The position numbers and the translations under genes are program-made. The notes below the pieces were generated by a model. That model saw nothing but the letters and a program-made list of their open reading frames with translations, did no database searches and was not told the DNA's origin. Source: Azoarcus indigens (GTDB taxonomy: Bacteria > Pseudomonadota > Gammaproteobacteria > Burkholderiales > Rhodocyclaceae). From it: a stretch of DNA of 64,000 nucleotides. The DNA lies in NCBI RefSeq assembly GCF_004361735.1, contig NZ_SNVV01000003.1, positions 289,805 through 353,804 on the forward strand, in the 5' to 3' direction. Of this stretch, positions 54,867-63,360 are shown piece by piece (position 1 is the first letter of the stretch; each line of letters opens with the position of its first letter).

Positions 54867-56627
54867 ATGTTTCCCCCCCACGCCCACCCGGCGGCGCGCT
54901 ACAGCGCCGCCGGTCCGTCACCCGCAGGCGCGGCCGTGCAGGAAAGGCGGCCGCATCCCGCATCCCGTCGGACGGACCTCATCCATACCGCCGTGCGCAC
55001 CTCGCCCGGCGAGTCGTCCGAAGCCCCTTGGGCCGCCGCTGCGCGACCCGCCGCTGCGCGCGCCCCCAAGGCGGCGAAGGCCCCGCTGTGCAGGCTCGCC
55101 CTCTCCGCGCTGCTGCTCGTCGGCGGCCTGCATGTCCCGCCGGCCCTCGCCGCCTTCGGCTTCAACGATGTCGCCCAGCGCGCCCGCCAGCTGGCCGAAG
55201 CCGCCTACAAGCCGCCGGCGGAAACCCTGCCGGCGGAACTGCGCCAGCTGAGTTACGACGACTACCGCCGCATCCGCCACAAGCCGGAGCGCGCGCTATG
55301 GGCCCAGGCTGGCAGCGCCTTCGAGGTCGCCTTCTTTCCCCCCGGCCTGAACTACACCGTGCCGGTGAAGATCAACCAGATCGATGCCGATGGCGTGCGT
55401 GAGCTGCGCTTCGACCCGGACGATTTCGATTATGGCGGCGGGCCGGTGGACGCCGCGAAGCTGAAGACCGCCCAAGGCCTGGGCTATGCCGGCCTGCGGG
55501 TGCTCACCGGCAAGCGCGGCAGGCAGGGCGGCGAGCGCAAGGAGATCCTGGCCTTCCACGGCGCCAGCCTGTTCCGTTCGCCCGGCGAGGAGGAACAGTA
55601 CGGCACCTGGGCGCGCGGGCTGGCGGTGGACACCGGCCTGCCCAGCGGCGAGGAGTTTCCCCGCTTCGTCGAGTTCTGGCTGGAGCGCCCGGCAGCCAAC
55701 GCGCGCGAGCTAGTGATCTACGCCCTGCTGGATTCGCCCCGCTATGCCGGCGCCTACCGCTTCGTGCTGCAGCCGGACAAGCACGGCAGCGTGCAAGACG
55801 TTCGCGCGCGGCTCTACCCCCGCGCCCAGGCCGGCAAACTCGGCCTGGCGCCGCTGGCCAGCATGCACTTCGCCGGCGAGAACCGCCCGGCGCGCGGCGA
55901 GGATTACCGCCCGGAGGTACATGATGCCGATGGCCTGTCGGTGCTGGCCGCCAATGGCGAATGGATATGGCGGCCGCTGTCCAACCCGCGCCGCCTGCTC
56001 ATCACCGCCTTCGGCCTCACCGACCCGCGGGGTTTCGGCCTGATGCAGCGCGACCGTGACTTCGCCAGCTACCAGGACATAAACGCCCGCCGCGAGCTCA
56101 AGCCCAGCGCCTGGGTGGAACCCAGCGGCGGCTGGGGAGCGGGCCAGGTGGAGCTGGTGCAGATTCCGACGCCGGACGAGTTCAACAACAACATCGTCGC
56201 CTACTGGGTGCCGGAGCAGGCCCCGGCGCCGGGCAAGCCCTACGACTTCGGCTACCGCCTGTCCTGGCGCACCGCCGAGGCGCCGCATCCACCCAGGGCC
56301 TGGGTGGTACAGACCCGCGTCGGCAACGACCGCCAGGGCGCCGACAACGAACTGTGGCTGCGGGTGGACTTCGCCGACCCCGGCTACGCGAAGCTGCCGC
56401 CGGACCGGCCAGTGCGGGCGGTGGTGTCGGTGGGCGACAACGCCGAACTGCTGGAAACCCGGCTGGCCGCCAACCCGGCGTTGCAGGGCTGGCGCACCAC
56501 ACTGCGCCTGCGCCGGGCCGACGCCGCCAAGCCGGTGGAACTGCGGCTGCAGCTGTTCGACCCGGACGAGCAGGCCGCCGACCGTCCTCGCTCCGAAACC
56601 TGGAGCTACGTGCTGCCGCCCGAATGA
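54867..56627 (+). CDS. opgG: Periplasmic glucan biosynthesis protein OpgG
   Basis: 586 residues as written. The signal segment (LCRLALSALLLVGGLHVPPALA) is at residues about 74-95, so the first 70 residues are probably untranslated and a GTG further in may be the real start. The mature protein is MdoG/OpgG: FGFNDVAQRARQLAEAAYKP, LSYDDYRRIRHKPERALW, EEFPRFVEFWLERPAAN, NGEWIWRPLSNPRRL, FGLMQRDRDFASYQDI and VQIPTPDEFNNNIVAYW. It acts in the periplasm on beta-1,2-glucan backbones to shape osmoregulated glucans. Its stop overlaps the opgH ATG (ATGA). Confidence 0.92.
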   Translation: MFPPHAHPAARYSAAGPSPAGAAVQERRPHPASRRTDLIHTAVRTSPGESSEAPWAAAARPAAARAPKAAKAPLCRLALSALLLVGGLHVPPALAAFGFNDVAQRARQLAEAAYKPPAETLPAELRQLSYDDYRRIRHKPERALWAQAGSAFEVAFFPPGLNYTVPVKINQIDADGVRELRFDPDDFDYGGGPVDAAKLKTAQGLGYAGLRVLTGKRGRQGGERKEILAFHGASLFRSPGEEEQYGTWARGLAVDTGLPSGEEFPRFVEFWLERPAANARELVIYALLDSPRYAGAYRFVLQPDKHGSVQDVRARLYPRAQAGKLGLAPLASMHFAGENRPARGEDYRPEVHDADGLSVLAANGEWIWRPLSNPRRLLITAFGLTDPRGFGLMQRDRDFASYQDINARRELKPSAWVEPSGGWGAGQVELVQIPTPDEFNNNIVAYWVPEQAPAPGKPYDFGYRLSWRTAEAPHPPRAWVVQTRVGNDRQGADNELWLRVDFADPGYAKLPPDRPVRAVVSVGDNAELLETRLAANPALQGWRTTLRLRRADAAKPVELRLQLFDPDEQAADRPRSETWSYVLPPE

Positions 56628-59194
56628 ACGCGCCGCCGCCTCCTCCTCCTTCGCGCACCGCCGCCGACTACCTCGCCCGCCTGCCGCTGGAAGAAGGCGA
56701 GCGGGCCGCGCTGCTGGCGGACCACGGCATGGCCACCGCCGAGCACTCGCTGACGGCGGTGCATCAAGGCCTCGCCGGGGCGCTGCCGGGCCACTCGCAG
56801 GCGGGTCCGCCCGCTCCGACCTCACCGGCAGCAGTGGCCGCCGGGCTGTCCCCCGCCCGCCAGTCCCTCTCCCGCCGCCTCCGCCTGGGCTATGGCGAAG
56901 CGGACGCCGCCGGTCACCTCGCCTGTGCGCCGCCGCTCAACCGCAGCCCGATGGCGCCCCACGCCTGGCTGTCGGAGGCGGACGAGGACATGCCGCCGGC
57001 CGCCACCGGCGCCCCCAGCGCCGATCCGGCCGCGGCGCCTGCCAGACCGGCACACCCGGACCGCGGCCACGGCGGCCTGCGCCGGCTGGTGCTGCTCGCC
57101 CTCACCCTGGGCCAGACCTATGTCGCCACCAGCCTGATGACGGCGGTGCTGCCCTACCACGGCACCCGGCCGCTGGAGATTGCCGCGCTGGTGCTGTACG
57201 CGGTGCTGTTCTTCTGGATCTCGGCCGGTTTCTGGACCGCCGCCTGCGGCTTCCTGGTGCAGCTGCGCGGCGGCGACCGCCAGGCCATCTCGCGCACCGC
57301 GGCGGCGGATTTTCCGCTGGGCGACGCGCGCACCGCGGTGATCATGCCCATCTGCAACGAGGACGTCGCCCGGGTGTTCGCCGGCCTGCGCGCCACCGTG
57401 GAGTCGGTAGCCGCCCGCGGCACGCTGGACCATTTCGACTTCTACATCCTCAGCGACAGCAACAAGGCCGACACCCGCGTCGCCGAACTGCACGCCTGGC
57501 GCAGCCTGTGCCGCGACTGCGGCTGGGCCGGGCGGCTGTTCTACCGCTGGCGCAAGCACCGCATCAAGCGCAAGAGCGGCAACGTCGCCGACTTCTGCCG
57601 CCGCTGGGGGCGCAACTACCGCTACATGGTGGTGCTGGACGCCGACAGCGTGATGACCGGCGACTGCCTCACCCGCCTGGTGCAGCTGATGGAGGCCAAC
57701 CCGGCCGCCGGCATCATCCAGACCGCGCCCTGCGCCGCCGGGCGCGATACCTTCTACGCCCGCATGCAGCAGTTCGCCACCCGGGTGTACGGGCCGCTGT
57801 TCACCGCCGGCCTGCATTTCTGGCAACTGGGCGAATCCCACTACTGGGGCCACAACGCCATCATCCGGGTGGCCCCTTTCACCCGTTACTGCGCGCTCGG
57901 CCGGCTGCCGGGGCGCGGCTCGCTGTCGGGCGAGATCCTGTCGCACGACTTCGTCGAGGCGGCGCTGATGCGGCGCGCCGGCTGGGGCGTGTGGCTGGCC
58001 TACGACCTGGACGGCAGCTACGAGGAAATGCCGCCCAATCTGGTGGACGAGCTCAGCCGCGACCGCCGCTGGTGCCACGGCAACCTGATGAACGCGCGGC
58101 TCTTCCTCGCCCGCGGCCTGCACCCGGCGCACCGTGCGGTGTTCGTCACCGGCGTCATGGCCTATCTCTCCTCGCTGCTGTGGTTCGTCTTCCTGCTGCT
58201 GTCCACTGCGCTGCTGGCGCAGCATGTGCTCTCCGAGCCGCAATACTTCGTCGAACCCAACCAGCTCTTCCCGCTGTGGCCGCAGTGGCGGCCGGAGTGG
58301 GCCATCTCCCTGTTCGGCGCCACCGCCACCTTGCTGTTCCTGCCCAAGATCCTGGCGGTGCTGCTGCGGGTGGCCAAGGGCGCGCGCGGCTTCGGCGGCG
58401 GGCTGAAGCTGGCGGCCGGCATGCTGCTGGAGCTGGTGCTCTCGGCCCTGCTGGCGCCCATCCGCATGCTGTTCCATGCCCAGTTCGTCGCCGCCGCGCT
58501 GCTGGGCGTGCGCACCAGCTGGAAATCGCCGCCGCGCGACGACAGCGAAACCAGCTGGGGCGACGGCCTGCGCCGCCACGGCGGCCACACGGCGCTCGGC
58601 GTGGCCTGGGCGGGCTTCGTCTATTGGCTGGACCCGAGCTTCCTGTGGTGGCTGGCGCCGGTGGTGGGGGCCATCATGCTGTCCATCCCCATTTCGGTGT
58701 TCACCAGCCGCGTCGGCCTGGGCCGTGGCCTGCGCGCGGGCGGGCTGTTCGTCATCCCGGAAGAGCGCCAGCCGCCGCCGGCGCTGCGCGCCACCGCTGC
58801 GGCCGCCGCAGCCACGCCGGAACTGCCGGGCTTCGTCGACGCGGTGGTCGATCCGGCGGTGAACGCGCTGGTGTGCTGCACCGCCGGCCGCCGCGCGCCC
58901 ACCCCGCAGCAAGCCGAACGCAGCGCCGCACTCGCCAGCGCAGCGGCGGCGGACGGGCCCGCCGGCCTGGGCGAGACGCGCCGCCTCGCCCTGCTGGACG
59001 ACGCCGACGCGCTCTCCCACCTCCACTTCACCGTCTGGTCCTCGCCGGTGGCGCATCCCGACTGGCTGGCCGCCGCCGATGCCACCCGGCCGCCCTATTC
59101 CCTCTCCTGGTCCGGAGACCTCGCCGATGCAGAAACGTCAATTCCTTCTCCGCAGCGCGGCGCTGGCCGCGAGCACACTGCTCCTGCGGGTTGA
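56624..59194 (+). CDS. opgH: Glucan glucosyltransferase OpgH
   Basis: 856 residues. About 165 N-terminal polar residues, then membrane helices near 150-210. The GT2 domain follows: AVIMPICNEDVARVFAGL, FYILSDSNKADTRVAELHAW, MVVLDADSVMTGDC (DxD), EILSHDFVEAALMRRAGW and DRRWCHGN. A block of helices (about 500-720) forms the secretion channel. It polymerises glucose from UDP-glucose and exports the chain to the periplasm for OpgG/OpgD. Coupled to opgG by ATGA, and its 3' end overlaps the next gene by 68 bases. The length agrees with E. coli OpgH (847). Confidence 0.95.
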   Translation: MNAPPPPPPSRTAADYLARLPLEEGERAALLADHGMATAEHSLTAVHQGLAGALPGHSQAGPPAPTSPAAVAAGLSPARQSLSRRLRLGYGEADAAGHLACAPPLNRSPMAPHAWLSEADEDMPPAATGAPSADPAAAPARPAHPDRGHGGLRRLVLLALTLGQTYVATSLMTAVLPYHGTRPLEIAALVLYAVLFFWISAGFWTAACGFLVQLRGGDRQAISRTAAADFPLGDARTAVIMPICNEDVARVFAGLRATVESVAARGTLDHFDFYILSDSNKADTRVAELHAWRSLCRDCGWAGRLFYRWRKHRIKRKSGNVADFCRRWGRNYRYMVVLDADSVMTGDCLTRLVQLMEANPAAGIIQTAPCAAGRDTFYARMQQFATRVYGPLFTAGLHFWQLGESHYWGHNAIIRVAPFTRYCALGRLPGRGSLSGEILSHDFVEAALMRRAGWGVWLAYDLDGSYEEMPPNLVDELSRDRRWCHGNLMNARLFLARGLHPAHRAVFVTGVMAYLSSLLWFVFLLLSTALLAQHVLSEPQYFVEPNQLFPLWPQWRPEWAISLFGATATLLFLPKILAVLLRVAKGARGFGGGLKLAAGMLLELVLSALLAPIRMLFHAQFVAAALLGVRTSWKSPPRDDSETSWGDGLRRHGGHTALGVAWAGFVYWLDPSFLWWLAPVVGAIMLSIPISVFTSRVGLGRGLRAGGLFVIPEERQPPPALRATAAAAAATPELPGFVDAVVDPAVNALVCCTAGRRAPTPQQAERSAALASAAAADGPAGLGETRRLALLDDADALSHLHFTVWSSPVAHPDWLAAADATRPPYSLSWSGDLADAETSIPSPQRGAGREHTAPAG

Positions 59195-60737
59195 AGCGCG
59201 CGCCGCCGCCCCCACCGTGCCCGGCCGCGAAGCGCAGCCCTTCGACTATGCCTGGCTCAAGGGCCAGGCCCGCCACCTCGCCGGCCAGCCCTGGCAGGCG
59301 CCGCCGCAGAACCTGCCAGCACCCGTGGCGGCGCTGGACTGGGACCAGTACCAGGCCATCCGCTTCCGCCCGGACCACGCCCTGTGGGGCGAGGAAGGAA
59401 ACGACAGAGGCCGCCACCTGCAGCTGCGCTTCTTCCACCTCGGCCTGTTCTACCGCGAGCCGGTGCGGCTCTACGAAGTGGCCGATGGCCGCGCCCGCGA
59501 GCTGGCCTACGATGCCCGCATGTTCGACTACGGCAGGAGCGGTCTGGACGGCGGCGCCCTGCCGGCCGACCTCGGCTTCGCCGGCTTCCGCGTCCATTTC
59601 CATACCGACCCGGAGCGCGACGTCGCCGCCTTCCTCGGTGCCAGCTACTTCCGCGCCGTCGGCCAGGAGATGCAATACGGCCTCTCCGCGCGCGGCCTGG
59701 CGGTGGATTGCGGCCTGCCGCGGGCGGAGGAATTCCCCCGCTTCACCGCCTTCTGGTTCGAGCGCCCGGCCAGGAACGCCGACCGCCTGGTGGTCTACGC
59801 CCTGCTCGACTCGCCCAGCATCACCGGCGCCTACCGCTTCGAGATCCACCCGGCGGCGGTGCTGACGATGGAGGTGGATGCCGCCCTCTACCCGCGCAAG
59901 GCCATAGAACGCCTGGGCATCGCGCCGCTCACCAGCATGTACCAGACCGGCGAGAACGACAGGCGGATGGCCAACGACTGGCGGCCGGAGATCCACGATT
60001 CCGACGGCCTCGCCCTGCACACCGGCAGCGGCGAATGGATCTGGCGCCCGCTCGCCAACCCGGCGCAGCTGCGCTTCAACGCCTACCAGGACGCCAGCCC
60101 GCGCGGCTTCGGCCTGCTGCAGCGCGACCGCGACTTCGCCAACTACCAGGACGACGGCGTGTTCTACGAACGCCGCCCCGACCTGTGGGTGGAGCCGCGC
60201 GGCGACTGGGGCCGCGGCTCCGTGCAGTTGGTGGAAATTCCAACGCCGGACGAGACCCTGGACAACATCGTCGCCTTCTGGAACCCGGCCGAGCCAGTGG
60301 TGCCGGGCAAGGAACTGCTCTACGCCTACCGCCTGCACTGGGGCAGCCGCACGCCGGCGCAGCCGCCGCTCGCCCGGGTGGTCGCCACCCGCACCGGCAT
60401 CGGCGGCGTCATCGGCCAACCACGGCGCTACTTCTCCTGGCGCTTCGCGGTGGACTTCGCCGGCGGCGAACTGCCGCGCATCGCCAGCGACGTGAAGGTG
60501 GAAGCGGTGATCGAAGCTTCCAGCGGCACGCTGGAGATCACCTCCGCCCGCCCGCTCGCCGCCGTCTCCGGCTACCGTGCCATGTTCGACCTGCGCCCGG
60601 CCCAGGGCAGCACCGCACCGGTGAACCTGCGCCTGCACCTCACCGCCGGCGGCCGCCGCATCAGCGAGACCTGGCTCTACCAATGGACGCCGCCGGAAGC
60701 GGCGGAACAGCGGCGGGCGCTGCAGGCGGAGGGCTGA
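59127..60737 (+). CDS. opgD: Periplasmic glucan biosynthesis protein, OpgD-like
   Basis: 536 residues. The N-terminus MQKRQFLLRSAALAASTLLL resembles a Tat signal with Lys-Arg in place of the twin arginines, as OpgD is Tat-exported in enterics. The body is an OpgG/OpgD fold: LDWDQYQAIRFRPDHALWGE, QYGLSARGLAVDCGLPRAEE, FTAFWFERPARNADRLVVYA, SGEWIWRPLANPAQLRFNAY, GFGLLQRDRDFANYQDD and VEIPTPDETLDNIVAFWNP. It would modify glucan backbones beside OpgG. The ATG lies inside the end of opgH (68-base overlap), so the three genes are one translational unit. Paralogous to opgG two genes upstream. Confidence 0.92.
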   Translation: MQKRQFLLRSAALAASTLLLRVEARAAAPTVPGREAQPFDYAWLKGQARHLAGQPWQAPPQNLPAPVAALDWDQYQAIRFRPDHALWGEEGNDRGRHLQLRFFHLGLFYREPVRLYEVADGRARELAYDARMFDYGRSGLDGGALPADLGFAGFRVHFHTDPERDVAAFLGASYFRAVGQEMQYGLSARGLAVDCGLPRAEEFPRFTAFWFERPARNADRLVVYALLDSPSITGAYRFEIHPAAVLTMEVDAALYPRKAIERLGIAPLTSMYQTGENDRRMANDWRPEIHDSDGLALHTGSGEWIWRPLANPAQLRFNAYQDASPRGFGLLQRDRDFANYQDDGVFYERRPDLWVEPRGDWGRGSVQLVEIPTPDETLDNIVAFWNPAEPVVPGKELLYAYRLHWGSRTPAQPPLARVVATRTGIGGVIGQPRRYFSWRFAVDFAGGELPRIASDVKVEAVIEASSGTLEITSARPLAAVSGYRAMFDLRPAQGSTAPVNLRLHLTAGGRRISETWLYQWTPPEAAEQRRALQAEG

Positions 60738-60786
60738 CTGCCGGCCGCGGCCGCTCCGGTCAAGGAGAGCGCCGGCGCCGCACCGC

Positions 60787-61479
60787 ATGGCGGTGAGCCT
60801 GATGCCCCCCTGCAGCGCCCTGGCCGCTGCCGGAAGCCCGCCTCCCGGAGCCGCAGGCCGCCGCGCCTCCGGCTTGCAATCCGCGCCGGACTGGCTCATG
60901 GTCCAGCCGCCCCGTTCTGCGGACCTTGCCGTGCCTTCCACCCCCCACCTGCCTTCCTTCAGCTTCCACGAGCGGCATGACTCCGCCCCCATCGCCGCCC
61001 GCGCGGAGGCCATCATCCAGGCCGTCGCCTCCATCGACTTCCGTAGCGATCCGGTCATCGACGGCCTGATGCGGATCCGCGAAGCCCCCGGTAAGCTGCT
61101 GCGCCGCCTCGGCAACACGCCGCCGGACGGGGCCCTCGCCTTCGGCCTGCACAGCTTCACCCCGCTGTCGCGCAGCGAGACCGAGATCAACTTCGGCCTC
61201 GCCGGCCGCTTCTGGCGGCTGGACTACGCCCTGGCCGAACTGCGGGACGCGGAGGACTTCGCCCGCTACGCCGAACCCGGCGCCGCCAGGCTGGTGCTGC
61301 GCTACCAGGTGCTGCCCGCTGCCGCCGGGCGGCACATCCTGCGCACCGAGACCTTCGTCCATTGCCCCGACCTGCGCGCCAAGGCCTTGTTCACGCCCTA
61401 CTGGCTCGCCATTCGCCTGGGCAGCGGCTGGATACGGCGCCGCACGCTGCTGGCGGTGGCGCGCACCCTCGCCGTATAG
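60787..61479 (+). CDS. Conserved hypothetical protein downstream of opgD
   Basis: 230 residues as written, but the first 55 are Pro/Ala-rich and poorly protein-like. The likely core begins near SFSFHERHDSAPIAARAEAI, continues FRSDPVIDGLMRIREAPGKL, LAFGLHSFTPLSRSETEINF and GLAGRFWRLDYALAELRDAE, and ends LFTPYWLAIRLGSGWIRRRT. The strand-rich middle and ligand-like cavity pattern recall SRPBCC/DUF2867-type folds, but I cannot name the family. ATG 60898 or GTG 60931 are possible real starts. It follows opgD by 49 bases on the same strand; a functional link is unproven. Confidence 0.6.
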   Translation: MAVSLMPPCSALAAAGSPPPGAAGRRASGLQSAPDWLMVQPPRSADLAVPSTPHLPSFSFHERHDSAPIAARAEAIIQAVASIDFRSDPVIDGLMRIREAPGKLLRRLGNTPPDGALAFGLHSFTPLSRSETEINFGLAGRFWRLDYALAELRDAEDFARYAEPGAARLVLRYQVLPAAAGRHILRTETFVHCPDLRAKALFTPYWLAIRLGSGWIRRRTLLAVARTLAV

Positions 61480-61804
61480 CAGCCGCGCCGGACACGGGAC
61501 CGGCGACGGACCGCGACGGGCACCGAAGCCGGCATCCTCCGCCGGGCGGCGAGCCGTCCATTGCGTCGCGCCGGCCGGTTTTGCCACCGTCGCGCCCCTC
61601 TTCTATGTTGGAGACATTCCCCGCGCGGAAGCCAGCGATGGGGTCGGTTCAGACCGGAGGCGCCCGGCACGGCAGGAAAGTCGGTGGTCATTTCATCCGC
61701 GGGCCGCTTCAAAGCGTTCAGCGCGGAGAATGTCAAATGGGTAAATGGCCACATTCCAGTCCTTGGCCGCCCGTCCTCGATCGGCGGTGGTGTTGCGCAA
61801 GGTC

Positions 61805-61977
61805 AGCCAGATCAGCCTGGGGCAGCCGCGTCGTGATGGCGATCAGGATATCGGCCACACCGCATGGTCTTGAGCCTGTTGAAGACCTTCATCCAGACCT
61901 TGGCATCCTCGGTGTTCTCGATCCACAGCCCGAGGATGTCCCATGCGCCATCCGGCAGCACGACCAGGGCCAGCTAG
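61805..61977 (-). mobile_element. Decayed IS256-family transposase fragment
   Basis: On the minus strand the sequence reads LALVVLPDGAWDILGLWIEN then TEDAKVWMKVFNRLKT, the conserved central part of IS256/mutator transposases (normally LPDGTRDILGLWIENTEGAKFW). It is preceded by an in-frame TAG, and after LKT the match continues as VADILIAIT in a different frame. Stop and frameshift show that it is dead. Neither terminal inverted repeats nor the DDE residues on either side remain. It marks an old insertion in the lower-GC stretch between opgD and the regulator gene. Confidence 0.75.
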
Positions 61978-62360
61978 ATGGCCGTCCCTGTCCCGAGAGC
62001 GGCACTGCTGCCAGCGGCAAGCCCCCGAATCACCCTCCTCCATGAAGCTGGCCATCACCACCCCTTGTCCCTCTTGCCGGACAGCATTGGGTGGGCGCTG
62101 CCGCAGGTACCCCCTTGCGTATTTGGCATTATTTGATCAATTAGCTATGTCAAGATAATCAATACCCAGAACAGGAAGTCTACCGCGGGCATCGAGAAAC
62201 CAGCTTTCCACGGCGAAGTCCGCCCATCGTCGCTCAACTTCCATGATCGTCGCCAAGTCCAAATAACTTTAGTTATACGTGAATTGGTCGCTAGACAGAA
62301 ACCGTCAGTAATATGCCTGCGCCGCGGTGCGACAATTCTCAAGAACAAGCAGATACGCAA
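61978..62360. other. Lower-GC intergenic stretch upstream of the regulator gene
   Basis: About 380 bases. It includes the 14-base palindrome ATAACTTTAGTTAT at 62263-62276, about 85 bases upstream of the regulator start. A 35-codon minus-strand frame around 62140-62247 reads like protein (WADFAVESWFLDARGRLPVL) but has no ribosome site. No complete gene is supported. Confidence 0.45.
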
Positions 62361-63071
62361 ATGGATACCTCCAGCCGCCCCGCCTCAGCACTTTCAGCCC
62401 CCTCTCAAGCAGCTTCCTCAACACGGCGGAAGTTCACCAAGGCAGTACGCTTGATGCTCATCGACAGCCAGACGCTGTTCCGCGCGGGCCTCAAGGCCTT
62501 GTTTTCACAGACGACGGATATCAGGGTGGTTGGGGAAGCCGGCGACGGGCAGACAGCGAAACGCCAGGCGCGCGCACTCGGTGTTGATGTCGTACTGTTC
62601 TCCCCCATCCTGCCCGACGTGTTCAGTAGCGATCTCCTTCATGAACTCCGGGAGTACCGGCCGGACTTCCGCTTCCTCGCCCTTGGCGAATCCGATGACT
62701 CGCAAACCGTCATGCGCACCCTGCGGGCAGGCGCGCACGGTTATGTGCGGAAGTGTTCGGAACCTCAGGTGCTGTTCGACGCGGTGGCCAAGATCGCCGA
62801 CGGTAAGCGCTACATCGACCCCTTCCTGCTCGACACCCTCCGTTTCGACCAGGGGGAGGCGGACGACGCCCCCGAACGCATCCTCTCCGCACGGGAACGC
62901 CAGGTGCTGAAGTTGCTGGTCGCCGGCCATTCGATCAGCAACATCGCCTGCCAGCTGAACCTGAGCATCAAGACCGTCAGTACGCACAAGTCGCGCCTGC
63001 TGCAGAAGACCAACCTCTCCGGCACCGCCGATCTCGTCCGCTACGCCTTCCGTCATCACCTCGCCGACTGA
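62361..63071 (+). CDS. NarL/LuxR-type response regulator with atypical receiver
   Basis: 236 residues. After a 27-residue polar leader comes a receiver-like domain (RLMLIDSQTLFRAGLKALF ... GVDVVLFSPILPDVFSSDLL ... GAHGYVRKCSEP). Asp35 keeps one acidic-pocket residue and Lys131 is present, but the phospho-acceptor position is Ser81, so phosphorylation in the usual way is not expected. The LuxR HTH follows (ILSARERQVLKLLVAGHSIS, NIACQLNLSIKTVSTHKSRL). It probably binds DNA constitutively or senses another signal. Start: ATG 62361 keeps the receiver; ATG 62313 in frame is an alternative. No histidine kinase is adjacent; a chemoreceptor-like gene follows. Confidence 0.88.
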   Translation: MDTSSRPASALSAPSQAASSTRRKFTKAVRLMLIDSQTLFRAGLKALFSQTTDIRVVGEAGDGQTAKRQARALGVDVVLFSPILPDVFSSDLLHELREYRPDFRFLALGESDDSQTVMRTLRAGAHGYVRKCSEPQVLFDAVAKIADGKRYIDPFLLDTLRFDQGEADDAPERILSARERQVLKLLVAGHSISNIACQLNLSIKTVSTHKSRLLQKTNLSGTADLVRYAFRHHLAD

Positions 63072-63360
63072 GGCCTCCAAGGCTTCAGTACCCAGGGGCC
63101 GCCCGCCCACGGCGGTCAACGCGCAAGCGCCCCCTCGCCTTGCTTCCAGCAGCGAATTCCGGTTCAACATTTTCGCAAATACTTCATCGGAAAAATCCTA
63201 TATCTCTATAGGAATATGTCGATAGTCATACGTGACATTTCCGATACACTTGGTGACAACTTCTCTGCGCGCGGCGTCTAGCGGGCCTCTAGGCGGCATT
63301 CCGCCGCTCCTCCGCGCAGTGGAGAAGTAGCGAACATGGCCATAACCTAAAGAAATATTC
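63072..63360. other. AT-rich intergenic region before the chemoreceptor gene
   Basis: About 290 bases; GC drops sharply after 63170. It contains the palindrome at 63196-63213 and an interrupted repeat TATG-N8-CATA at 63215-63230. It is likely a promoter-operator region for the following gene. Confidence 0.5.
63196..63213. promoter_or_regulatory. 18-base interrupted palindrome, candidate operator
   Basis: TCCTATATCTCTATAGGA has two perfect 7-base arms around TCTC. It lies about 150 bases upstream of the chemoreceptor-like start and 125 bases after the LuxR-type regulator stop, a position suited to a dimeric HTH regulator. No T-run follows, so it is not an intrinsic terminator. Confidence 0.45.

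Noticed and set aside
62140..62247. 35-codon minus-strand frame reading WADFAVESWFLDARGRLPVL
   Set aside because: Protein-like composition, but no ribosome site, no family and a stop closely upstream; at most a gene fragment.
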